The notes beneath the pieces are model-generated. The model made no database searches and was not told the DNA's origin. It saw only the letters and a program-made list of their open reading frames with translations. This document shows, piece after piece, positions 21,319 to 29,578 of a stretch of DNA of 64,000 nt. The stretch comes from a virus, in IMG/VR virus record IMGVR_UViG_3300028558_000791, positions 416,839 through 480,838 of that record, one strand, 5' to 3'. Made by a program: the position numbers and the translations under genes. The stretch's first letter is position 1. Every line of letters starts with the position of its first letter.

Positions 21319-21618
21319 ATGAAAATCGGACTCATCGCTCTTGCAACCGTGGCTGTTCTCTCCGTGACTGGCTGCGGCGTCACCGCCGAGAACAACCGCC
21401 TTCGTTCCCAGGTGGATGCTCAGCAGCAGCACATCCGAGAGCAGGACTACAAGCTCGCAGAACTTCAGAAGGCCAAGGATGCTGGAGCATCCACCTTCGA
21501 CCAGGCATGGGATTGGGTCAAGGTCCATTCTGCGGAAGCCTGGAACAGCGACACTTCGGTGGATGCACGGGAACGATTCCGTCGCTGCTGGATCGACCTG
21601 AAGACGGCCACCAAGTAA
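21319..21618 (+). CDS. coiled-coil lipoprotein, 99 aa
   Basis: Signal peptide with lipobox TGC (Cys19), then a coiled coil (NNRLRSQVDAQQQHIREQDYKLAELQ) and a Trp-containing C-terminal helix. It is the second consecutive lipoprotein gene, 10 nt after the first. Two adjacent short lipoproteins can suggest spanin-like partners, but no inner-membrane partner is evident. Confidence 0.7.
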   Translation: MKIGLIALATVAVLSVTGCGVTAENNRLRSQVDAQQQHIREQDYKLAELQKAKDAGASTFDQAWDWVKVHSAEAWNSDTSVDARERFRRCWIDLKTATK

Positions 21619-21638
21619 GTCTCCCATTCACGGGTGAG

Positions 21639-21788
21639 ATGGGCAAGCGCAAAGAAGAGAAGAAGAGACTCAAGAAAAAAGCTCAGTTCTTTTACATTGA
21701 GGGACACATACTCAATGAGAAGACGGGCATACTGGAACCGTACAAGAAGAAAGTATATTGGTATCCAGTAGGGCGCTGCGGAACGTAG
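21639..21788 (+). CDS. Lys-rich small protein, 49 aa
   Basis: MGKRKEEKKRLKKKAQFF, then a short beta-like segment. The motif ends only 7 nt before the ATG. Not recognised. Confidence 0.58.
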   Translation: MGKRKEEKKRLKKKAQFFYIEGHILNEKTGILEPYKKKVYWYPVGRCGT

Positions 21789-21808
21789 CTCCCATTCACG
21801 GTGAAGCA

Positions 21809-22201
21809 ATGTATTGGTTCAAACTAGTAACGTGGTTCAAGCGTACATGTTTGACCATTATCTGTAACATGGTGGGCGGAGGCTCGATAGTAGGTCTGGC
21901 CTATGTGATGCGTGACAATGACGCACCATGTGGTAACGCCGCAACGCATATGGAGAGAGGGCAAGACGCCCCAGTATGTGTGGCTAATGCAGAGGTTGCC
22001 TCTGCAATACAAGCGGGATACACGCACGCTTATGTTCATCATCCAGTTGCCGAGATCGTTGCGACTACCGTAATTGGTATTGCTTACGCAACGATCTCGA
22101 TAGCTATCACAATCACGTTGTGGTTTCTTTTTCTACACATGGTATGGCAATTCTTCAATGCAGTTCGAGGGAAGCCTACATCATGGGGAAAAGATACATA
22201 G
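21809..22201 (+). CDS. membrane protein, 130 aa
   Basis: Two to three hydrophobic segments (about residues 13-33, 83-115) with a Cys- and His-containing extramembrane part between. The start MYWFKL is 9 nt after a motif copy. No family recognised. Confidence 0.66.
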   Translation: MYWFKLVTWFKRTCLTIICNMVGGGSIVGLAYVMRDNDAPCGNAATHMERGQDAPVCVANAEVASAIQAGYTHAYVHHPVAEIVATTVIGIAYATISIAITITLWFLFLHMVWQFFNAVRGKPTSWGKDT

Positions 22202-22238
22202 GGCAGCTCCCATTCACGGCTCACCGAGGGCGTTGAAC

Positions 22239-22433
22239 ATGCCGAAGCAAAGCAAAGCGGACAAGGCGCTGGACCGCGAGATCGACGAACTGTACCGAGA
22301 GAACTGCGCCAACATTCAAGTGTCCATCATGGACATCCCACGTATCTTCTCCGAGGCCAAGAAGGCTAGGTCAGAAGGTCGGGACATGAAGGACGCAATC
22401 ATCTCATTCGTCAACAGCATCCGAAAGAACTGA
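22239..22433 (+). CDS. hypothetical helical protein, 64 aa
   Basis: 21 nt after a motif copy. Entirely helical and charged (ADKALDREIDELYRENC...FSEAKKARSEGRDMKDAI). No family recognised. Confidence 0.66.
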   Translation: MPKQSKADKALDREIDELYRENCANIQVSIMDIPRIFSEAKKARSEGRDMKDAIISFVNSIRKN

Positions 22434-22435
22434 AC

Positions 22436-22588
22436 GTGAACCAGGATAACAAGATGACGGTCCCCGCTATGCCGGCGGCCATCAAGAAGCTGCATCGTCC
22501 CACCCTCGTCATGAAAACGGCTGTCGAGACCAAAGAGGAGCGAGAGCCTGGGCGCTACAGCGTCATCGTTCCGAGGGCTCAACAGTGA
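22436..22588 (+). CDS. hypothetical protein, 50 aa, GTG start
   Basis: A short frame between two genes: GTG at 22436 starts 2 nt after the previous stop, and its TGA overlaps the GTG of the next gene. Basic, no motif. Supported by tight spacing on both sides. Confidence 0.52.
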   Translation: MNQDNKMTVPAMPAAIKKLHRPTLVMKTAVETKEEREPGRYSVIVPRAQQ

Positions 22589-22956
22589 GTCAGAAACGTA
22601 AGGAACGTATTCGAGAACTGCGACAGCAAGTCGACCAACTCAACAAGAAGAAGAATGAGTTGTTTGATGAGATCGTAAGGCTTGACCTGGAAGAACGCAA
22701 GGAAGAATACTCCTGTCTTTGCGTCAGGCTGAACAGAGACATCGATGTGTTCGATATGGCGGAGCAGGAGCACAAGCACCGAAACCCTTTGAGTGTTGGC
22801 GGTTTCGTTGCTGACACGCTGTCAGCTCGCAAGGACTGCACAACCTGTCAAGGCACTGGCAAGCCCAAGACACAACCTCAGCACAATCACTTCGGTGAAG
22901 TCTTCATGCCTGATACGTGTCCAGCGTGCCGGTTACTTCAACGCAACATCGATTAG
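22585..22956 (+). CDS. coiled-coil zinc protein, 123 aa
   Basis: N-terminal coiled coil (RIRELRQQVDQLNKKKNELF), C-terminal CTTCQGTG and CPACRLL, a DnaJ-type zinc pair. GTG start overlapping the previous stop. The plan resembles the proteins at 17257 and 24227. Confidence 0.7.
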   Translation: MSQKRKERIRELRQQVDQLNKKKNELFDEIVRLDLEERKEEYSCLCVRLNRDIDVFDMAEQEHKHRNPLSVGGFVADTLSARKDCTTCQGTGKPKTQPQHNHFGEVFMPDTCPACRLLQRNID

Positions 22957-22962
22957 GATAAC

Positions 22963-23556
22963 ATGGATACATGGTTCATCAGTGACACTCACTGGGGTCA
23001 CGCCAACATCATCAAGTATTCCAACCGTCCCTTCAAGGACGTGGATGAGATGAACGAGAAGATGTTGATCGAGTGGAACAAGGTTGTCAAACCTGGTGAC
23101 AAGGTGTACCACAATGGGGACGTGGCCTTCATGCCATACCCCAAGCTCAAGAACTATCTCTGGCGCCTCAATGGTGACATCGAGTTGGTCTTAGGGAACC
23201 ATGACAAGGCCATCATTCAGAACGAACACGACCTTCTCAAGCAAGGGAAGATCAAAAGCATCGCTCACTACAATGAGCTGAAGCTTCCTGGCACTCCGAT
23301 GATTGTTCTGTTCCACTATGGACAACGTGTGTGGAACAAGTCGCATCATGGAAGCATTCATCTGTATGGACACTCGCACGGCTCACTGCCGCCGCATGGT
23401 CTGTCAGTGGATGTCGGAGTAGATAGCAAAGAGATCACTACCGAGTACCGTCCTATTCACTTGGATGAGGTACTCTCGTACATGAGTAAGCGACAGAAGG
23501 CTGTCGTGGATCACCATGGAATGACCGAGGAACAGGGGACCGACGAGTCACCCTGA
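22963..23556 (+). CDS. calcineurin-like metallophosphoesterase, 197 aa
   Basis: All core motifs are visible: SDTHWGH (Asp8, His10), HNGDV (around 51-54), GNHD (around 78-81), FHYG and GHSHG. This set defines the metallophosphatase fold with a two-metal centre. Stand-alone phage members act as nucleic-acid or nucleotide phosphatases or 2',3'-cyclic phosphodiesterases; which applies here is not clear. An end-healing role beside the RNA ligase is possible. Confidence 0.88.
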   Translation: MDTWFISDTHWGHANIIKYSNRPFKDVDEMNEKMLIEWNKVVKPGDKVYHNGDVAFMPYPKLKNYLWRLNGDIELVLGNHDKAIIQNEHDLLKQGKIKSIAHYNELKLPGTPMIVLFHYGQRVWNKSHHGSIHLYGHSHGSLPPHGLSVDVGVDSKEITTEYRPIHLDEVLSYMSKRQKAVVDHHGMTEEQGTDESP

Positions 23557-23566
23557 CGAGGCAATC

Positions 23567-24016
23567 ATGATTCGGGCTCCGAAACTTTTCAACGGGACCT
23601 TCATCAATCGTCACCTCTTCCCCAGCTTCTTCAAGTATAACAGGCTCAGCGTCATCAATAGTGGGCGCTGCTACGATTGGGCGTACTTCGCTCACCGTTT
23701 GTTTGGCGCGAAGCTTTGGTCAACGGACTATCATGCCTGGGTTCAATACGGCAAGAAGTTCTACGATTCAGAAGCGGGCCTGCACGGGGTCTCAAACTTC
23801 TTGGCGCTGAAGTGCAACAAGAGGAATTGTTTCCCTCTTCCTTGGGATGAGATGCCGCCTGCCACTATGGATCTCAAGCAATTCAAATCCTTTTGGGACA
23901 GTAATGGTGGGGGACATCGAAGGCATTGGGATTCCATGTTGGAACCTCAGTTGCAAGAGGTGTTGGGTAAGCGGTACAGTGAACTGACTCCCATCTTTCA
24001 TCCAAGGAAAATGTAA
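23567..24016 (+). CDS. papain-like cysteine-peptidase-fold protein, paralogue A, 149 aa
   Basis: Shares with the protein at 39678 the sequence plan G-x-C-x-x-WAY-x-A-x-RL, then H-A-(W/F)-V and KFYDSE. Cys, His and Asp in this order and context recall transglutaminase/NlpC-like papain folds. No signal peptide, so cytoplasmic. Activity is inferred from residue pattern only. Confidence 0.62.
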   Translation: MIRAPKLFNGTFINRHLFPSFFKYNRLSVINSGRCYDWAYFAHRLFGAKLWSTDYHAWVQYGKKFYDSEAGLHGVSNFLALKCNKRNCFPLPWDEMPPATMDLKQFKSFWDSNGGGHRRHWDSMLEPQLQEVLGKRYSELTPIFHPRKM

Positions 24017-24192
24017 TGAAGTGTCCCCGCTGTAACGAGCGGTTCAAGCCCGAAGAGAATGAGGGCAAGACTGGCCGAGTGGCCACTGGTGACGGCAAGC
24101 TGGATTACATTCTAGCTTGCTACACCTGTCACTGGCAGGTACACATCAGAGAGCTGGAAGTCTGGCTCAAGAGATACGGGTATCGCAAGTAG
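24016..24192 (+). CDS. zinc-ribbon protein, 58 aa
   Basis: Starts MKCPRCNERF, with a second pair CYTCHW, a classic short zinc ribbon. ATG overlaps the preceding TAA (TAATG). The stop is 2 nt before the next motif copy. Confidence 0.68.
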   Translation: MKCPRCNERFKPEENEGKTGRVATGDGKLDYILACYTCHWQVHIRELEVWLKRYGYRK

Positions 24193-24226
24193 GGCTCCCA
24201 TTCACGGCGGGCAAACGAGGACGACC

Positions 24227-25048
24227 ATGAGCAAGTTTCTGTTGACGGACTGGGAAATCAACGGGTACGACGACTCTGACTTCATGTGTTCGTACTACGA
24301 TGATGTGACCAACACCATCGGGTTCAACTGCTACGGCAGCACTCGGTATCCTTCCGCCTCTGTCATTGGCATTGGTGGAGGCATCAGTTCAGTTGTGGTG
24401 GATGGAGACAATCTCCTGATGCCCGACGCTATGGTAGTGGAGAAAGCACGACTGGTTCTGGAGGAAAGTATCTTTCAGAAGCTGGTGTCCTCTGACAAGC
24501 GGCTGGTAGATACTCCAGATGTGGAAGACCTCAAGGAAGGTCTGGCCATTCGGTTGACTGCCAAGGCAAAGATGCAGATTCGTGAGTCGGCTCCCTGTCA
24601 GAAATGCAGTGGTTCTGGCAAGTGGATCAATCCTCGCAATGCCAACGACAAGCGAGACTGCTTTGCATGCAATGGCAGTGGTCAGCATGTTGGGGCTAAG
24701 CGCAAGAACGAGCAAGGCAAGCAGGTATATGAAGAGTTACCTGCTGGCCTCTCGGGTAAGGTTGTGGACTGGACCAGTTTTGGTCAGTTCTATGCCGGCG
24801 GGTACAACAAACCCAACCGAGAGAACACGACGGTTCAATTCCGTTTGGCTGATGGCAAGGTTGTTCGAGCCAGTCTATCCAAGATGAGATTGGATCGTGA
24901 CTATCGCCCGGCTGAGGAGTTGAGAGATAGGGCTCGTGACCTTTCATTCAACTACAGCTTCAGTGCATTGTATCCCAGGTTCGCTTGGGACACTCACAAC
25001 TTCGCTGTTCAAGTAGCTAAGGCTGCCGCTCCCATTCACGCCGCATAG
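24227..25048 (+). CDS. DnaJ-type zinc-finger protein, 273 aa
   Basis: The centre holds CQKCSGSG and CFACNGSG (about residues 124-150), two CxxCxGxG units. N-terminal 110 residues are mixed alpha/beta; the C-terminal part is beta-rich (TTVQFRLADGKVVRASL) and ends APIHAA, encoded by the next motif copy. Start 21 nt after motif 24195. Possibly a chaperone-like or nucleic-acid-binding protein. Confidence 0.75.
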   Translation: MSKFLLTDWEINGYDDSDFMCSYYDDVTNTIGFNCYGSTRYPSASVIGIGGGISSVVVDGDNLLMPDAMVVEKARLVLEESIFQKLVSSDKRLVDTPDVEDLKEGLAIRLTAKAKMQIRESAPCQKCSGSGKWINPRNANDKRDCFACNGSGQHVGAKRKNEQGKQVYEELPAGLSGKVVDWTSFGQFYAGGYNKPNRENTTVQFRLADGKVVRASLSKMRLDRDYRPAEELRDRARDLSFNYSFSALYPRFAWDTHNFAVQVAKAAAPIHAA

Positions 25049-25060
25049 GCCGAGGGTGTC

Positions 25061-25807
25061 ATGACGGTCGATTACAAGTCTCTCGCTGATAACGGACTCA
25101 GCATCATCATTGGTGCGGTGCAAGTCAACAAGTCTTTCACCTACCACAACAACCACTTCGAGACTGCTGCGTGGTGGGAAGACCAGGAAGCACAGGTAGG
25201 AGTCCACCCAGTTTATCTGGGGCGACAGTACAACTACCCGAAACACCTGACTCTCACCGCTCAAATCAAGGCCAAGGTGACTGACGATTGGTTCCCTGGT
25301 CTTTGGGGTGGCGTTCGCATCAGCAACGAGCCCTACGTTCCCAAGCACATTGGGGAAGAGCGCACCATTCGACAGAGCATCGAGGTGGTGGAAGCCATCG
25401 AGCGCACTGGTAACTCGCCAGGTAGTGATCTCGATTGGTTCATTCACCCTTCATGGTGGCGTATCTTCACGGAAGAAGCTATCACAAACCTTCGTGAGGA
25501 CTATCGCAGACTCCCGGAATTCTGGGAGCCGTGGGATAAGCTGGACCAAGTTGGTGCTGCTTCTTTCAAACCCAACAAGAACCAAAAGGATCTTCGTTGG
25601 GACTTCGATGATGAGTATCGTTCCAAGGTTGGAATGATTGCTCACTTCGGTTCCAACCTGGAGACGTGGGCCAGGCGCATCGAGAAGATCAATTGGCGTT
25701 CTCAGTATCACAAGGTGGGCAGTCATTACGACACCGCTTACCAGCGTGACAACTTCGCCAAGAACACCGAGTGGACCAAGGGGATTCAGATTCAGGTGAT
25801 CGATTGA
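25061..25807 (+). CDS. hypothetical protein, 248 aa
   Basis: Soluble, Trp-rich (many W in 120-200), mixed alpha/beta. 21 nt after a motif copy, with CGAGGG upstream. No catalytic signature or family recognised despite a good length. Confidence 0.75.
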   Translation: MTVDYKSLADNGLSIIIGAVQVNKSFTYHNNHFETAAWWEDQEAQVGVHPVYLGRQYNYPKHLTLTAQIKAKVTDDWFPGLWGGVRISNEPYVPKHIGEERTIRQSIEVVEAIERTGNSPGSDLDWFIHPSWWRIFTEEAITNLREDYRRLPEFWEPWDKLDQVGAASFKPNKNQKDLRWDFDDEYRSKVGMIAHFGSNLETWARRIEKINWRSQYHKVGSHYDTAYQRDNFAKNTEWTKGIQIQVID

Positions 25808-26013
25808 GCAATAGAAAGTACGCCAGGATCTTCCACGATGCTGGCAACTTCTTCGTGTGGGCCGTCATGTCGGATGAAGAGCAAGTCATTCGGCGTTCCG
25901 GTATCTCTGACCGGAACATCAACGAATTCGTCAAGGTGTTTACCGACCAGAATTACCACGTCAGTCTTTACACCGTGAGTAATCCACAATACTTTGCGGA
26001 GACTAAGACATGA
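25804..26013 (+). CDS. hypothetical protein, 69 aa, TTG start
   Basis: The best start is TTG 25804, which overlaps the previous stop (TTGA) and gives MSNRKYARIFHDAG; an upstream ATG would overlap the previous gene by 37 nt. Beta-rich with an aromatic core. Overlaps the next ATG. Confidence 0.6.
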   Translation: MSNRKYARIFHDAGNFFVWAVMSDEEQVIRRSGISDRNINEFVKVFTDQNYHVSLYTVSNPQYFAETKT

Positions 26014-26228
26014 GAGCCCATCTGTTCATCATGGAGAACAACGAGAAGAAACTCCTTGCCAAAGTAGATGGGGTTGAGGTTGTTCCCCGTGGACTTTATG
26101 TGGTGGATGGAGCGGTTTACCAGTACACTGGACAGCCGACCTTCATCATCGAGAAGGTCCCATACCTTCATGGTGGTAACCACATGATGACTCACGTGGA
26201 GCTAACAGTAGAAAAAGTCGAGCAATGA
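26010..26228 (+). CDS. hypothetical protein, 72 aa
   Basis: ATGA-coupled on both sides. Beta-rich (KKLLAKVDGVEVVPRGLYVVDGAVYQY). No family recognised. Confidence 0.65.
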   Translation: MRAHLFIMENNEKKLLAKVDGVEVVPRGLYVVDGAVYQYTGQPTFIIEKVPYLHGGNHMMTHVELTVEKVEQ

Positions 26229-26941
26229 CTACTCAACCAAGGGTCATCATCCTTGCTGACGGAGCTGGGACTCGGTGGACTGCCGATACTCCCAAGCATC
26301 TAGCGATTGTGGATGGTGAGCCCATCCTTCTTCGCACTGTACGTCAGTTGACAGAGCGGGGAATGACTGACCTTTGGTTGACTTCTCGACTAGAGCGATA
26401 TGACTCGCTTCAGCCGACCGTAAAACGTTACGTACCGATTGACAATCGTTTCAAACTTGACCAGTTTTATGCTTGTCGTGAGATATGGTCAGGTCATGAC
26501 GATGTAGTTTTTATCTACGGTGACGTTCGCTTCAGCGATGCAGCGATGGATACGATTCTCAAAACAATTCCACAAGACTTCGTTTACTTCCAACGGACAC
26601 GTGGTAGCACAATCACTGGTAAAGGTTGGAAAGAAGGTTTCGCTATGCGGGTTTGTGATACCCACATGTTCGAGACCTCTCTCAAGTATCTGCGTACAGG
26701 GATTGAGAACGGAAGCATCGCTCAGATGCACCATCAAGTTCAAGGTTACCTAGAAGGTAAAGGTGTAGGAGAGTTCAAGGGCATCGGATCTCATGGCGTT
26801 GAGATTGATGATGAGACCGATGACTTCGATTACCCAACAGATGTTAGGGTCTGGACTCAAAACGTGGCTATGTGGCGAACTGGCTATTCAGCCACTAAGA
26901 ATCTTTCGCCGCTACGTAAGAAAGATGACAAAAAAGAGTAG
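26225..26941 (+). CDS. sugar-nucleotidyltransferase-like (GT-A fold) protein, 238 aa
   Basis: The N-terminus VIILADGAGTRW...PKHLAIVDGEPILLRTVRQL matches the nucleotide-binding signature of NDP-sugar pyrophosphorylases and MobA-like NTP transferases. YGDVRFS (about 98-104) provides the metal-binding Asp, and IDDETDDFDYPTD near the end resembles the usual (E/D)IDTPED-type closing motif. It probably activates a sugar or sugar-phosphate by transfer from an NTP. ATGA-coupled to the gene before. Confidence 0.78.
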   Translation: MTTQPRVIILADGAGTRWTADTPKHLAIVDGEPILLRTVRQLTERGMTDLWLTSRLERYDSLQPTVKRYVPIDNRFKLDQFYACREIWSGHDDVVFIYGDVRFSDAAMDTILKTIPQDFVYFQRTRGSTITGKGWKEGFAMRVCDTHMFETSLKYLRTGIENGSIAQMHHQVQGYLEGKGVGEFKGIGSHGVEIDDETDDFDYPTDVRVWTQNVAMWRTGYSATKNLSPLRKKDDKKE

Positions 26942-26944
26942 GTA

Positions 26945-27172
26945 ATGTACGGACTCTTCATCGTAATCAGTTTGGCAGTAACCAGCTTCACGTTGTGGTG
27001 TGTTTACACACAGCAACCAAGTGAAACCTGTGGACTCAACCTGCTGAATATGCTGTTGAGTTTTGAGTTGGTTAGGCTTCACGGAAAGAAAAGAACATGG
27101 GCGACAAAATCAAGCCGTGGCACGACCGGAAACCCAAGCACGGCAACAAAGAACACAAGCGAAAGCGAGTAG
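26945..27172 (+). CDS. small membrane protein, 75 aa
   Basis: A hydrophobic N-terminal helix (residues 3-21) and a Ser/Thr-rich end that overlaps the next gene by 76 nt. The overlap makes the C-terminal part uncertain. No family recognised. Confidence 0.45.
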   Translation: MYGLFIVISLAVTSFTLWCVYTQQPSETCGLNLLNMLLSFELVRLHGKKRTWATKSSRGTTGNPSTATKNTSESE

Positions 27173-27288
27173 TTCCACTTCAGCCTGGCAACGAACGAGT
27201 CTCTCCCCTTCGTACTGGTGATGACGGGGTGTCTCCCCTGACTAATGACAGCTACGATGACTGGGATGATGAGCGTTGGGAAACTTGA
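27097..27288 (+). CDS. hypothetical charged protein, 63 aa
   Basis: Lys/His-rich first half (KIKPWHDRKPKHGNKEHKRKR), acidic second half. AAGAAAAGAAC precedes the ATG. It overlaps the end of the gene at 26945. Confidence 0.52.
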   Translation: MGDKIKPWHDRKPKHGNKEHKRKRVVPLQPGNERVSPLRTGDDGVSPLTNDSYDDWDDERWET

Positions 27289-27289
27289 C

Positions 27290-27403
27290 ATGCATTCAGA
27301 ACACAAGCTTCTGGCTGTCCTTTTCGTTTCCATTGCTGTAGCAGTCAGTTGCATTGCTATCACAGTGGCGTACACGGAAACGCACAAGCAGCAGTGCAAG
27401 TGA
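27290..27403 (+). CDS. single-pass membrane peptide, 37 aa
   Basis: A short frame: MHSEHKLLAVLFVSIAVAVSC and so on, one transmembrane helix with a polar tail. It starts 1 nt after the previous stop and ends 4 nt before the next start, a typical packed arrangement. Confidence 0.55.
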   Translation: MHSEHKLLAVLFVSIAVAVSCIAITVAYTETHKQQCK

Positions 27404-27407
27404 CGTC

Positions 27408-27650
27408 ATGAAAGATGCTATCTGGGTCTTTCGTTCCTTCGGTTTCAAAGCCGGAATCCTTTTCGTGGTAGGAGTAATCTCCACGGGAATCAAACGACTC
27501 TTCGGTCGGGCCAAAAAGCCCAAGAGATTCGAGGAGTTATCTGACGAAGAAGCCCAACAAGTTGCCAGGGCTTTTGGAATCTTCACGTGGCAGGATCGTC
27601 AAGACCTGAACGAGAAGATTGGCAACAACGATGAAAGAGTTCTGCACTAA
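27408..27650 (+). CDS. small membrane protein, 80 aa
   Basis: Hydrophobic helix at about residues 12-29 (FKAGILFVVGVISTGI), then a basic stretch and an acidic, helical C-terminus. No family recognised. Confidence 0.62.
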   Translation: MKDAIWVFRSFGFKAGILFVVGVISTGIKRLFGRAKKPKRFEELSDEEAQQVARAFGIFTWQDRQDLNEKIGNNDERVLH

Positions 27651-27651
27651 C

Positions 27652-27792
27652 ATGCGGTTCACAGATGATGATTCTCCGGATTCTAGTGAAGAAATTTCGG
27701 AACCAACTCTTCCACCTGAGAAGTTGGAAGAGCAGAAAAAGCAAGAAGAGTTCTGGTCTGACCCTTGTTGGACGGAACCTCTCAACAAGTAG
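27652..27792 (+). CDS. acidic small protein, 46 aa
   Basis: ATG 27652 starts 1 nt after the previous stop (a longer start at 27631 would overlap it). Asp/Glu/Ser/Pro-rich, no motif. Last gene before dyad element 9. Confidence 0.5.
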   Translation: MRFTDDDSPDSSEEISEPTLPPEKLEEQKKQEEFWSDPCWTEPLNK

Positions 27793-27807
27793 CAACAAGA
27801 TGTCGCA

Positions 27808-27843
27808 TGGCATCCTGATTGCACTCTGCAATTGAGAGGCCGT
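27808..27843 (+). promoter_or_regulatory. dyad sigma-54-like promoter element, copy 9
   Basis: TGGCA-N6-TTGCA-CTC-TGCAA. GG (27809-27810) and GC (27821-27822) are 10 nt apart; the right outer arm is degenerate. It lies 27 nt before motif copy 27870 and drives, by position, the winged-helix gene at 27909. Confidence 0.58.
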
Positions 27844-27908
27844 GTTGCAAACGCAGTGAAACCAACAAGCTCCCATTCACCATGATGGGATTACAAGGAC
27901 AGAGTCAC

Positions 27909-28262
27909 ATGAAGTTCTCGAAGGGCCGTACGTACAACACACACGACACCAGCGTGGAAAAAGGACCGGACGGTCGCATCGCCATCAACCAGGAACGAGG
28001 CGTCAAGTCTCGTTGTGACCTGGTGCTCCACGCTCTGCTTCGCTTCGGCCCCAAGGGAGCCACTGCGGACATCACTGCCGACCATCTCAATCGGCGTCTC
28101 AAGGCGAACTACACCCCCAGTGACATTCGGACGGCTCTGAACCGTCTGGTCAACGAGGGCGTCATCCGTGTCAACCGTGGTGGTCGTGGTGAGCACACCA
28201 TCTACCGTGCCACCAAGAGCGCCGAGGCTCACTGGCGGCGCATCCCGAAGGACGTTCTCTAA
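27909..28262 (+). CDS. winged-helix-like protein, 117 aa
   Basis: CDLVLHALLRFGPKGATADITADHL, then TPSDIRTALNRLVNEGVIRVNRGGRGEHTIYR: helix, helix, recognition helix and beta-wing in the order of an MarR/ArsR-type winged helix. Start ATG 27909 is chosen; ATG 27882 lies directly behind the motif and would add nine residues. A candidate regulator, as it has its own promoter-like element. Confidence 0.7.
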   Translation: MKFSKGRTYNTHDTSVEKGPDGRIAINQERGVKSRCDLVLHALLRFGPKGATADITADHLNRRLKANYTPSDIRTALNRLVNEGVIRVNRGGRGEHTIYRATKSAEAHWRRIPKDVL

Positions 28263-28455
28263 AGAACTTACGGAGTTTCCGATAAAGGCTCTCCATAAAA
28301 AGCCTCATCAACATGGTTATGTGTTATGAAGACCCCTGACTCAACAAACCCGACTAGTAGTGGTTGAGAGTAGCGGCCATCACCTAAACACTTCCTACGC
28401 CCATGATGGTAATTGGGCTTCATTCCTCATGCCAACGAAAGAAGGATCGTTCGAC

Positions 28456-28992
28456 ATGGCTTTGCAAGTTCTCGTAACGTTTCCAGGAACCATGACTCTC
28501 GGTGCATTCGAGGATCGTGTCAAGCTCCTGAAGAAGATGGGTTGCGCTATCCATCTTGGAACCGACCTGGCTCAACCTCTTGGTGAGATGAAGATCGCCA
28601 ACGTCTTCAAAACCAAGAAGACCACAAGCGATGTGATGACCGAGGAGCTTTCGCCCCAGGAGATCAGTCTCTTGGACCAGGGACTCCAGGCCATCTATGA
28701 CAGTAAGTCCTCTCCACTGCTGGATGCAATGGAGATGTCTGGCTCACTGCGTACCAGGCCCAACATGACCCAGGAAATCAAGAAGTTCTTCAAGGAGAAT
28801 CCTGGTCAAAGTTCCAATGTGGCGGCGGCAGCGCTAGCCAACAAGTTCGAGGCGAACTATCGGGACATCAACGATGCTTACAAGCGAATCAAATCGCTTA
28901 TCAGCTCCATGTCTTCTCCCAATAGTCCCCAGCATGCGCTCGATAAGCGTGGTGGATGGGGTGCACAAGCTCAAATCTTCCTCCTCGCTTGA
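28456..28992 (+). CDS. hypothetical protein with C-terminal helical domain, 178 aa
   Basis: ATG 28456 has GAAGGA upstream; the longer frame from 28360 includes an unlikely N-terminus. The C-terminal half (TQEIKKFFKENPGQSSNVAAAALANKFEANYRDINDAYKRIKSL) resembles a winged-helix-type fold used in other proteins of this window. N-terminal half mixed alpha/beta. Confidence 0.68.
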   Translation: MALQVLVTFPGTMTLGAFEDRVKLLKKMGCAIHLGTDLAQPLGEMKIANVFKTKKTTSDVMTEELSPQEISLLDQGLQAIYDSKSSPLLDAMEMSGSLRTRPNMTQEIKKFFKENPGQSSNVAAAALANKFEANYRDINDAYKRIKSLISSMSSPNSPQHALDKRGGWGAQAQIFLLA

Positions 28993-29055
28993 GTAATAAA
29001 GTCCCATAAGGGATAAGGAAGGTCTATAGTGTTCATGGTTCGGCAACAAGGAAAA

Positions 29056-29199
29056 GTGATTGGGTCATTCGACCTATTCGTCGATGCCTGGTTGTACGTG
29101 TACCTAGAATGCGAATGCTTCGCGCTCATCTTGGAGCGGGGTTCCAATGCAGTTTGGATAATCAATCCTGCATACATCACTTCTCACCCCATAAACTAA
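29056..29199 (+). CDS. possible small protein, 47 aa, GTG start
   Basis: GTG 29056 has AGGA 4 nt upstream; product MIGSFDLFVDAWLYVYLECECF and so on, hydrophobic and aromatic, perhaps membrane-associated. It stands alone between two larger genes. Confidence 0.42.
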   Translation: MIGSFDLFVDAWLYVYLECECFALILERGSNAVWIINPAYITSHPIN

Positions 29200-29262
29200 A
29201 CAAACTTAGCTGTTACTGTAGTCACCGGGTATGAATAGCAAATTCCGTTGACACTGGAACGG

Positions 29263-29535
29263 CTCCCATTCACGGCCCGCCGAACGGCGGAACCGCGAAA
29301 CGCAACGTAAGTAACATAAACGGGGCAGACCTGAGCCCCATTGAATGACGGAGCTAAACTCTCTTACTTAGCAGTCTTGATAGAGCGGATAATCCGAGTT
29401 ACATACTGACTGCTTCGTCATAGAGCGGATGCAACGGCAAACGATGCCGGCTCCTAACCTGTCTCGTCATCAGGACGAGACGCAACTTCTCTTAGTTCGT
29501 CGCTACAAGCTAATAGCTTCCCGGTTACCGGGGCT
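29263..29535 (+). ncRNA. structured non-coding region before the 29579 gene
   Basis: No ORF. Contents after motif copy 29263: GGGGC/GCCCC hairpin (29322-29339); GCAGTC/GACTGC (29371-29376, 29408-29413); a 10-nt repeat TAGAGCGGAT at 29381 and 29421; a perfect 8-bp hairpin GTCTCGTC/GACGAGAC (29461-29481); AAGCT/AGCTT; and CCCGG/CCGGG (29520-29532). Either a long structured leader or independent RNAs. Confidence 0.48.
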
Positions 29536-29578
29536 AGGATAGTGAGTAGTATGTCTCGTCAAAAAGGATTCACACATC

